A DNA stretch of 8,244 bases, taken from contig JAESUN010000393.1 in assembly GCA_016763045.1 (NCBI GenBank), forward strand, positions 1 to 8,244. Direction: 5' to 3'. The notes beneath the pieces are model-generated. The model searched no databases, was not told the origin of the DNA, and saw only the letters and a list, made by a program, of their open reading frames with translations. This DNA comes from Opitutaceae bacterium. GTDB lineage: Bacteria; Verrucomicrobiota; Verrucomicrobiia; Opitutales; Opitutaceae. Positions 1 through 6,684 of the stretch are shown piece after piece. A program made the position numbers and the translations under genes. The stretch's first letter is position 1. The number at the start of each line of letters is the position of its first letter.

Positions 1-650
1 ACATTGTCCGCAAACAAAATTCCTCCCTTAAGCATATTGATCTGCCCATAAAATTCGAGGCCATCAATCCCGATCAGATCATCGGGAAGATTTGTCAGAG
101 AAAAAGATTTACTCGGAAAGACCCCCTGAAAGGCGATATTATGAATCGAGATCACCGTTTTAAGGGCAAGAGTATCCTGTCGTTTCCTCTCCTCCATACG
201 CAAAAAAACGGGGAGCAATGCCGTCTGCCAATCATGGCAGTGCACCACATCCGCTTTAAAATCAATCAACCGAAGAACCTCCACTACGGCCTTGCAAAAG
301 TAGATAAAACGCCGGTCATTATCATCGTAGTCCCGCCCTTCGCTACCATATGGCTGCGACCGGTCATAAAACTCATCCTTCTTGATCACATAGAGAGTCT
401 GCCTCTTTCCCATCGAGAGTTTATAAACATCTGCTTGCAAAAATTCGTCTCCCAACTCCACTTTAATCATCAAACATTTGCTCGCCTTGGCAAATAGTGG
501 ATGCTCCAATACCGCCCTGTATCCTGGAAGAAACGTCACAACTTCATGGCCAAATCCGGCTAATGCCTTTGTTAAAGCGCCTACGGCGTCAGCCAAACCA
601 CCTGTTTTAATCAGGGGAAACATCTCACTTGCTGCATGAACGATTTTCAT
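1..650 (-). CDS. glgA: Glycogen synthase (ADP-glucose type), N-terminal part, cut by the window edge
   Basis: Transfers glucose from ADP-glucose to the non-reducing end of a growing alpha-1,4-glucan in the cytoplasm (GT5 family, glycogen synthesis). The minus-strand frame is open from the ATG at 650 to base 1, giving 216 codons of a protein that is normally about 480 residues. Visible family marks are the start MKIVHAASEMFPLIKTGGLAD, with the ADP-glucose-binding Lys15 in the KTGGLAD motif, then DVVHCHDWQTALLP near residue 140, VISIHNIAFQGVFP near 170, and the NMLKGG segment near 205. All belong to the N-terminal Rossmann-like domain; the C-terminal domain lies outside the window. The ATG is chosen because the protein then begins exactly as other GlgA proteins do. 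Only a weak purine stretch (AAGAG) precedes it. The gene diverges from rnr across 67 bases. Confidence 0.95.
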   Translation of the reverse strand, partial: MKIVHAASEMFPLIKTGGLADAVGALTKALAGFGHEVVTFLPGYRAVLEHPLFAKASKCLMIKVELGDEFLQADVYKLSMGKRQTLYVIKKDEFYDRSQPYGSEGRDYDDNDRRFIYFCKAVVEVLRLIDFKADVVHCHDWQTALLPVFLRMEERKRQDTLALKTVISIHNIAFQGVFPSKSFSLTNLPDDLIGIDGLEFYGQINMLKGGILFADN

Positions 651-717
651 TGATACATACTCTTAGCAGATGCACAGGCCAAATCCACTCAAAACGCCGT
701 TTTGACGGTATATTAAG
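651..717. promoter_or_regulatory. Divergent intergenic region between glgA and rnr
   Basis: These 67 bases separate two divergent starts and must hold at least part of both promoters. I could not find a convincing -35/-10 pair for either direction. A TTGACG at 702-707 and a TATATT at 709-714 look like promoter boxes, but they are nearly adjacent and abut the rnr ATG, so they cannot work as a normal pair. No Shine-Dalgarno sequence precedes rnr. The only striking element is the palindrome described separately. Confidence 0.5.
689..705. repeat. Perfect inverted repeat, 8-base arms with 1-base centre; candidate operator
   Basis: The sequence reads TCAAAACG-C-CGTTTTGA, a perfect dyad centred on base 697. 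It ends 12 bases before the rnr ATG and lies 38 bases from the glgA start. Its compact symmetry and location between divergent genes fit a binding site for a dimeric regulator. As RNA, a 1-base loop would not close, so only a shorter hairpin could form, and no U tract follows. A terminator is therefore unlikely. The operator role is inferred; no regulator is identified. Confidence 0.45.
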
Positions 718-2991
718 ATGAAATTAAAAACACGCATTCTCAATTTGATGGGGAAGGCAGATTATATCCCCCTGGATACCGCTCATCTCATAGACGCTTT
801 GGGTCTGAAAAAGAAAGACCGTCGGGATCTCAATTTCGAAATCACCCGACTGCTCGGTAAAGGAGACATCGTCCGTATCAAAAGAGACTGCTATTGCATC
901 CCGCAGGACGCAGACCTCATTACCGGGAAAATAATGTTTCGGCAGACGGGCTCTGCTATCCTTATTGCTGAGGAAACCAGCGAGCATGAGAAGATCCTCA
1001 TTGCTGCCGAAGACACCGGTATCGCCATGCACGGTGATCACGTCGTTGTTCGACTTTATAGTCATCAGGAAATCCGCCAACAAAAACGCTCCAATTTCCG
1101 TAAAAAGCCGTTCCCCGGACGAAAAAGTGATGAACCCTCCGGCAAGGTCATTCGTATCCTCGAACGAGCTCGCACCACCCTGACTGGTAGTCTGCAAAAA
1201 TCCAAACTGTTCTACTTTGTGATTCCCGATGATCCCAGAATCATCAACGACATCTACGTTCAGGATCCAGCCAAGTCGAAACTCAAACCCCGGCCTTCCA
1301 TTGGAGATAAGGTCATTGTTAAACTCCATGATTGGACCCAGAGGCATATTAATCCAGAAGGTCGGATCATCGAAAGACTTGGCCGTACCTACGAGCCTCG
1401 AGCAGAGCTAAAAGCCATCTTTCATAAGTTTAAACTTGAGACGGAATTTCCCCAGTCCGTTTTGGACGAAGCGACAGCCATTGGAACAACCGTCAAAGCC
1501 AAGGATCGGGAAAACAGACTCGATCTCCGCTCCATCCCTACCTTTACCATCGACCCGGATGATGCGAAAGACTTTGACGATGCCCTCTCCGTCGAAGTGC
1601 TCGATAAAAAAGAATATCGAATCGGCATCCATATCGCAGATGTCAGTGCCTATGTGCAACCCGACTCTGCTCTCGATAAGGAAGCCCATAAACGCGGAAA
1701 CTCCACCTACCTAGTTGGGACAGTCATCCCCATGTTGCCCAAAGTTCTTTCAAACGGCCTCTGCAGTTTAAAAGAAGGTGAAGATCGGCTAACGAAAACC
1801 GTCCTCCTCACCTTTTCCAAAGATAAGAAAATCATTAATGTCGAATTTGCGAATTCTGTTATCCGCAGCTCCAAGCGACTCACTTACCACCAAGCATACG
1901 CCTTCTTAAAAGAAGACGATATCGAAAAAATAAAGGATCTCCCCCTCCCTCCAGCTCATCAGACAGGTTCTACCGGAAGAGCACTCAAGACCCTTTCTAA
2001 CAGAGAACTCAATGACCTTAAAAAATGGGTACGCGCCCTTTGGACCTTTGCCTCAAAGCTTCGCCAAGATCGATTGCAAAAAGGAAGTCTCGATCTCGAC
2101 ATGCCTGAGACAAAAATATTCGTGGACAAGGAGGGCTATGCCGATCGCCTCGAACGCATCGAGCAGGATGAAAGCCATCAGCTGATCGAAGAATTTATGC
2201 TCATTGCAAATGAGATCGTCGCCAAAGAACTCAAGAATGCTCGGATGCCCTGTGTCTACCGAGTTCATGACAAGCCCGATGACCAAAAGCTCCAGGAATT
2301 ACGTGAGTTCCTTCACACATCAGGGGTTAAAGTTGGAGACCTGAGCAACCGCAAAGAAGTTGTTCGACTACTCAAGATCATTAAAACTCATCCTCAGGGA
2401 CATTTACTCAAAATACAATTTCTCCGCAGCCTGAAGCGAGCCTGTTACAGATCCACTCCCGATGGGCATTACGGACTGCATAAGCAAAACTACACCCATT
2501 TCACTTCTCCGATTCGACGCTACTCAGATCTGATTACCCATCGTGTTTTTGCAACCTTCCTGACAAAAGTTCATAATCACCCACCCGTGGTTGGAACGTC
2601 TCTTAATTACAAAGCTGCCAGAATACGTAGCCTAGGAGAACATCTCAGCCTGACCGAGCAAAACAGCACCGAGGCAGAACGCGAATCCGTTAAAATAAAA
2701 CTTCTCGAATTCTTTGAGCGCGAATTACAAAAACCTCAGAAAACAAAATTTCCAGCAATCATCACAGATGTCCGCAATCACGGGTTTTTCATCGAGCTCG
2801 TCGAATCGATGGCCTTTGGCATGGTCCATGTCTCTACTCTTAAAGGAGATCTCTACAGATTCGACCATGCCACAAATTCTCTTATCGGACGCCGCTCCAG
2901 AAAAAGCTACGGGGTTGGAAAGAAAATCATCGTTGTCACCGAACGCGTTGACCGATTTAAGCGCCAAATTGATTTCCGTATCGTTAACTAG
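718..2991 (+). CDS. rnr: Ribonuclease R (RNase II/RNB family 3'-5' exoribonuclease)
   Basis: Processive 3'-to-5' hydrolytic exoribonuclease that degrades structured RNA and takes part in RNA quality control in the cytoplasm. The 757-residue product has the full RNase R order: an N-terminal winged-helix region (about 1-65), two cold-shock/OB domains (about 68-220, including GKVIRILERARTTLTG), the RNB catalytic domain (about 265-640) and a C-terminal S1 domain (about 678-757). The catalytic motif TIDPDDAKDFDDA is intact; Asp279, Asp285, Asp287 and Asp288 correspond to the metal-binding aspartates of E. coli RNase R. THFTSPIRRYSDL near residue 595 is the other RNB signature. The long lysine-rich tail of E. 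coli RNase R is missing, which explains the shorter length. A Pro/Gly-rich linker occurs around residues 405-420. The ATG at 718 gives the expected N-terminus but has no visible ribosome-binding site. The DUF5069 gene follows after 12 bases. Confidence 0.97.
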   Translation: MKLKTRILNLMGKADYIPLDTAHLIDALGLKKKDRRDLNFEITRLLGKGDIVRIKRDCYCIPQDADLITGKIMFRQTGSAILIAEETSEHEKILIAAEDTGIAMHGDHVVVRLYSHQEIRQQKRSNFRKKPFPGRKSDEPSGKVIRILERARTTLTGSLQKSKLFYFVIPDDPRIINDIYVQDPAKSKLKPRPSIGDKVIVKLHDWTQRHINPEGRIIERLGRTYEPRAELKAIFHKFKLETEFPQSVLDEATAIGTTVKAKDRENRLDLRSIPTFTIDPDDAKDFDDALSVEVLDKKEYRIGIHIADVSAYVQPDSALDKEAHKRGNSTYLVGTVIPMLPKVLSNGLCSLKEGEDRLTKTVLLTFSKDKKIINVEFANSVIRSSKRLTYHQAYAFLKEDDIEKIKDLPLPPAHQTGSTGRALKTLSNRELNDLKKWVRALWTFASKLRQDRLQKGSLDLDMPETKIFVDKEGYADRLERIEQDESHQLIEEFMLIANEIVAKELKNARMPCVYRVHDKPDDQKLQELREFLHTSGVKVGDLSNRKEVVRLLKIIKTHPQGHLLKIQFLRSLKRACYRSTPDGHYGLHKQNYTHFTSPIRRYSDLITHRVFATFLTKVHNHPPVVGTSLNYKAARIRSLGEHLSLTEQNSTEAERESVKIKLLEFFERELQKPQKTKFPAIITDVRNHGFFIELVESMAFGMVHVSTLKGDLYRFDHATNSLIGRRSRKSYGVGKKIIVVTERVDRFKRQIDFRIVN

Positions 2992-3003
2992 CCTTTCTTT
3001 TCA

Positions 3004-3540
3004 ATGAGTCATTACAACTACACGCAGACGCTAAAGCCTATCTACGAAAAAGCTGCCCGGCTCTATCGTGAAGGGAAAAGAGAGCCTTCAACCTACTTTA
3101 ACGAAGAGGAAACGACTTTCCTGGAATCAATCAATTGCCGGATACAAGACCCTTACGACTTCGCAGAAGATTTCCACAATTACGGAGAACCTGACTACGA
3201 GACGTTCCAGCTGATCCAAGCCGTCTGCCGCGATTATTTCCTGACTGTTCTCGATGGCACTACCACAGGCCAAACGATCGGCCCCGCTGATCTTCCGCCA
3301 AAGACCGATAGTATTCGAGGAATCGCTTGGTTGCCCAGAATGGCACCAAAAGCAAAAGCAAAATTAAGAGGTGAGCTAGCAAACGAAATCATGTATGGCT
3401 GTGGTGGAGACAGGTCTTTTTTCAAAGAGCACGACATCCACCCTGCCGAATTCCTCAATGCCGTCTGGCGTTACGAAGAAAACGACGAAGCCCTCATCGA
3501 CTGGGTCGAAGCACGTGCAAACAAAGCCAAAAGCAAATAG
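3004..3540 (+). CDS. DUF5069-type protein of unknown function
   Basis: Cytoplasmic-looking soluble protein of 178 residues with no signal peptide or membrane segment. The C-terminal half (about 104-172) matches my memory of the DUF5069 family: WLPRMAPKAKAKLRGEL at 109-125, a YGCGGDR turn near 131-137, HPAEFLNAVW around 146-155 and a final acidic EALIDWVEARA. The N-terminal half (1-85) is mostly helical by appearance and rich in Tyr, Glu and Asp; I do not recognise it as a named domain. No catalytic motif is evident. Its function is unknown. It starts 12 bases after the rnr stop on the same strand, so it is probably co-transcribed with rnr. The leader TTTCTTTTCA before the ATG is pyrimidine-rich and has no Shine-Dalgarno sequence. 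Its stop lies 13 bases from the convergent glnS stop. The family call is from memory. Confidence 0.85.
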   Translation: MSHYNYTQTLKPIYEKAARLYREGKREPSTYFNEEETTFLESINCRIQDPYDFAEDFHNYGEPDYETFQLIQAVCRDYFLTVLDGTTTGQTIGPADLPPKTDSIRGIAWLPRMAPKAKAKLRGELANEIMYGCGGDRSFFKEHDIHPAEFLNAVWRYEENDEALIDWVEARANKAKSK

Positions 3541-3553
3541 CGCGATTCTAGGT

Positions 3554-5226
3554 CTACTTCTTCGCCCAAGAGTCACGCAATGTGACGGTCCGGTTAAAGA
3601 CCATTTTCTCCGGCGTTGAATCCTTTAGATCCACACAGAAGTAGCCCTTGCGCTCAAACTGGAAACTATCACCCGGTTTTGCAGATAAAACGCTGGGTTC
3701 GATAAACGCCTGGACAATCTTCAATGAGTCAGGGTTCAGATGATCCAACCAAGAGGTTCCGTCCTTTTCATTCAACGGGACTTCCTTGGTAAATAACCGA
3801 TCATAGAGGCGAACCTCTGCCGAAACAGCATGCCGCGCGGAAACCCAATGAATCGTCCCTTTGACCTTTCGTCATCCGGCGCATTGCCACCACGAGTCTC
3901 AGGGTCATACGTGCAGCGAAGCTCCACCACTTCACCCTGTTCATTTTTAATCACTTCCTGACAGGTAATAAAGTAGGCATAGCGCAACCGCACCTCCCGA
4001 CCTGGCGTTAAGCGAAAGAATTTCTTTGGAGCATCCTCCATAAAGTCTTCCCTCTCGACATAAAGCTCCCGAGAGAACGGGACATCTCTTGTCCCCGCGT
4101 CCAGGTTCGTTGGATTATTGATACCTTCCAATATCTCTTCCTTCTCTTCAGGGTAATTTTCAATCACCACTTTCAACGGATCGAGCACACCCAAAACTCT
4201 CGACACTTTCGCATTCAAATCTCCCCGGATACTGTGCTCCAATAAGGCAATATCGGTTAGACTCTTAAATCTGGTCAGGCCAATCGTCTCACAAAAATTG
4301 CGAATCGATTCAGGTGTATAACCACGACGTCGAAATGCAGCCAGCGTTGAAATCCGGGGATCATCCCAGCCAGAGACAAGCCCTTTCTCAACCAACTCCT
4401 TCAAGTTTCGTTTTCCTATAACCGTGTAACCCAGCTCCAACCGAGCAAATTCATACTGCTTGGAAGGAAACGCCTGTACCTGCTCAATAATCCAATCATA
4501 GAGTGGCCGGTGAACCTCAAACTCCAGCGAACAAAGAGAATGCGTAATACCTTCAATCGCATCCGATAAAGAATGCGCAAAATCATACATGGGATAAACA
4601 GACCACTTATTCCCCAGCCGATGATGAGGAACCTTCAAAATACGATAAATAGCAGGATCACGCAGGTGAAGATTGGGCGAAACCATATCGATCTTGGCCC
4701 GCAGCACATGAGGACCCTCATCTAGCTCCCCATCCGTCATCTTTTTAAAAAGATCCAAATTTGCCTCTACCGAACGGTTCCGATAAGGACTTTCTTTTCC
4801 CGGCTCCGTCGGAGAACCCTTATAGTCTCTCCATTCTTCCTGACTCAATTGGCAGACATAAGCCTTACCCGCTTCGATCAACTGAATCGCAAAGCCATGT
4901 AATTGCTCAAAATAGTCCGAGGCATAATAGAGGTTCTCACCCCAATCAAAACCTAGCCAACGAATATCCTCCTTGATGGATTCTTCATACTCCGCCTCTT
5001 CCTTCACCGGATTGGTATCATCCATCCGTAGATGACAGACGCCGCCAAATTCCTTTGCCATTCCGAAACCTAGACAAATCGCCTTGGCATGACCGATGTG
5101 CAAATAACCGCTTGGTTCAGGAGGAAAACGTGTGACGACCTTTCCTCCATGTTTTCCCTCAGCCACATCCTTCGCGATGATCTCACGAATAAAATGTTTC
5201 GGTGTCGTTGATTCTTCAATACTCAT
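3554..5226 (-). CDS. glnS: Glutaminyl-tRNA synthetase, reading frame broken once near the 3' end
   Basis: Class I synthetase that charges tRNA-Gln with glutamine in the cytoplasm. The first frame runs from the ATG at 5226 to a TGA at 3772 (484 residues). True GlnRS sequence stops in that frame at Lys456-Gly457. It continues in the -1 frame ([11 protein letters not shown]...EVRLYDRLF...[14 protein letters not shown]) to the TAG at 3554. Joined, the protein is 557 residues, close to the 554 of E. coli GlnRS. Visible marks are [16 protein letters not shown] with HIGH at 43-46, Asp69 and Tyr214 matching E. coli Asp66 and Tyr211, and GWDDPR near 286. The KMSKS-type loop reads VIGKR at 269-273 rather than the usual VMSKR. 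The start overlaps the gltX stop in ATGA and has GGAAG four bases upstream, so translation is probably coupled. The break is probably an indel error; programmed frameshifting or gene decay are alternatives. Confidence 0.93.
3856..3862 (-). other. Frameshift point in glnS, coinciding with slippery heptamer A AAG GGA
   Basis: On the minus strand the zero-frame codons are TCA AAG GGA (Ser455-Lys456-Gly457). The last A of TCA plus AAG and GGA forms A AAG GGA, which fits X XXY YYZ. Slipping back one base gives AAA GGG ACG ATT CAT TGG, or K-G-T-I-H-W, the conserved GlnRS continuation. One missing base in the GGG run (3857-3859) would explain the same break. The zero frame ends 28 codons later at the TGA (3772-3774). 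An AAAGG stretch lies just upstream, and I see no strong stem-loop just downstream. Confidence 0.75.
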
Positions 5227-6548
5227 GATACTTCCGATCTCGATGATATAAAGGCTTCGATTCGGCTAACCATACGATCCTTCCCCAACACACTGACTAG
5301 TTCATAAAAACCAGGCCCCCGGTCCAACCCCGAAACAGCCAGACGAGCAACCCCGAAAAAGTCATTCCGTTTCCGACCGGATCGTTCAACCAAGGCATCC
5401 ATGCCCGCCTCAACTCCAGCAACGGAATAATCCTCCAGCGTCTCCAGGGCTTCTTTAAACTCCTGCAAGCAAACCATAGGCTCTCCTTTTTTGAAAACCT
5501 TTGCTTCTGCCTTTGGCTCGATCTCAAACTCTTCAGAGAAAAAGGTTCCGCTAATACCGACGATATCCACTGGCATCCGGACTTTCTCCTGGCTGATTGC
5601 CATTACTTGCTTCAGATAGGCTTCATCCACCGATACATCGATCACTCCGGCTTCGAGCAGGATAGGACGTGCCATCTCGATAAAAACATCCAGTGAAAGC
5701 TCCCGTAGGTAACTTGTATTCAGAAAACTCATCTTACGGGAATCAAAGCGCGCATTCCCTTTGTTAATCCCATCAAAGCCAAACCGTTCGATGATCTCTT
5801 TCAGGGGCATCTTTTCGCTATCATCCTTGGGAGACCACCCGAGCAAACAGAGATAATTTACCACTGCTTCTGAAAGGAAGCCACTCTTCTGATAATCCTC
5901 CACCAGAGCTCCTTCATCACGCTTACTCATCTTCCCCTTACCCTGCTCCTTTAAAATCAGAGGAATGTGGGCAAAAACAGGTAGTGGAGCTCCAAACGCT
6001 TTAAACAACTCCATATGCTTGCTTGTATTGGAAAGATGATCCTCACCGCGAATGACGTGGGTTATCCCCATCGCAATATCATCGACCACATTGACCAAGT
6101 GAAAACCAGGGGAACCATCGGACCGCACAATAACAAAATCCTTCTCCTCTGTCCGTTCCACTCTTCCTCGGATTGCATCCTCCAGGACCTGGGGTTCACC
6201 CGAAATCTTGAAGAAAACAGCCCCATCCTGCTCATAAGTTCTCCCGGCAGCTTTCAACTTACCCAGGTATTCCTCATAAATAGCGCCCCTCTGACTCTGA
6301 AAATAAGGCCCGTAATCACCACCGACCTCTGGCCCTTCGTCCCAATCAAGCCCTAGCCATCTCATCCCATCGAGTAAAACCTGCAACGCCTCATCGGTAT
6401 TACGAGCCTTGTCAGTGTCTTCTATCCGCAGAATGAATGTTCCTCCCGTGTTGCGGGCATACAGCCAGTTAAACAGCACCGTACGGGCACTACCTATATG
6501 AAAAAACCCAGTTGGACTGGGCGCAAAACGAACGCGAACTTCGGACAT
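5223..6548 (-). CDS. gltX: Glutamyl-tRNA synthetase, compact form without the zinc-hairpin segment
   Basis: Class I synthetase that charges tRNA-Glu with glutamate. From the ATG at 6548 the product has 441 residues; bacterial GluRS usually has about 465-490. It opens with [20 protein letters not shown] (HIGH-type motif reads HIGS, normal for GluRS), then [24 protein letters not shown] near 165-178 and an intact KMSKR near 206-210. A C-terminal anticodon-binding helical domain ends in [20 protein letters not shown]. The segment between GRTYEQ and AVFFK (about residues 102-112) lacks roughly 35 residues that in E. coli GluRS carry the zinc-binding Cys cluster. A GTG at 6551 lies one codon upstream in frame; ATG is preferred because the family N-terminus follows directly. 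The ribosome-binding site is weak (AAGTG). The stop overlaps the glnS start by 4 bases. The adjacent GlnRS suggests a discriminating enzyme that avoids tRNA-Gln; this is inferred. Confidence 0.96.
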   Translation of the reverse strand: MSEVRVRFAPSPTGFFHIGSARTVLFNWLYARNTGGTFILRIEDTDKARNTDEALQVLLDGMRWLGLDWDEGPEVGGDYGPYFQSQRGAIYEEYLGKLKAAGRTYEQDGAVFFKISGEPQVLEDAIRGRVERTEEKDFVIVRSDGSPGFHLVNVVDDIAMGITHVIRGEDHLSNTSKHMELFKAFGAPLPVFAHIPLILKEQGKGKMSKRDEGALVEDYQKSGFLSEAVVNYLCLLGWSPKDDSEKMPLKEIIERFGFDGINKGNARFDSRKMSFLNTSYLRELSLDVFIEMARPILLEAGVIDVSVDEAYLKQVMAISQEKVRMPVDIVGISGTFFSEEFEIEPKAEAKVFKKGEPMVCLQEFKEALETLEDYSVAGVEAGMDALVERSGRKRNDFFGVARLAVSGLDRGPGFYELVSVLGKDRMVSRIEAFISSRSEVS

Positions 6549-6583
6549 CACTTAATAAGAGAAATAAAATGCTAAAACAGTGA

Positions 6584-6612
6584 GCAATGAACACTCCCTC
6601 TCTCCCTGTCAA
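6584..6612 (-). promoter_or_regulatory. Candidate promoter for gltX-glnS in a 136-base spacer
   Basis: The spacer 6549-6684 lies between the propeller gene and gltX on the same strand. On the minus strand a perfect TTGACA (6612-6607) is followed after 17 purine-rich bases by CATTGC (6589-6584), a poor -10 box with only three consensus matches. The -35 match makes a separate gltX promoter plausible, but the pairing is weak. No GC hairpin with a U tract follows the propeller gene stop. A short tandem repeat of CTCTCAAA (6655-6662 and 6664-6671) is the only other visible structure and is probably trivial. Confidence 0.3.
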
Positions 6613-6684
6613 ATTCACAGATCTAACAGCCCAAAAGAACATCACCACTGGCTTCTCTCAAAGCTCTCAAACACCCCTACAAAT

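Noticed and set aside
141..497. Plus-strand open frame of 118 codons at the left edge
   Set aside because: It is antisense to glgA, whose conserved motifs cover the whole interval.
709..714. TATATT as a -10 box for rnr
   Set aside because: It ends three bases before the ATG, so transcription would begin inside the coding sequence; the TTGACG beside it is only one base away.
724..1347. Minus-strand open frame of 207 codons inside rnr
   Set aside because: It lies antisense to the N-terminal half of a clear RNase R and shows no recognisable domain; it is a by-product of rnr codon use.
6655..6671. Tandem CTCTCAAA repeat upstream of gltX
   Set aside because: Two copies of 8 bases in a low-complexity spacer are expected by chance, and no link to a promoter or hairpin is visible.
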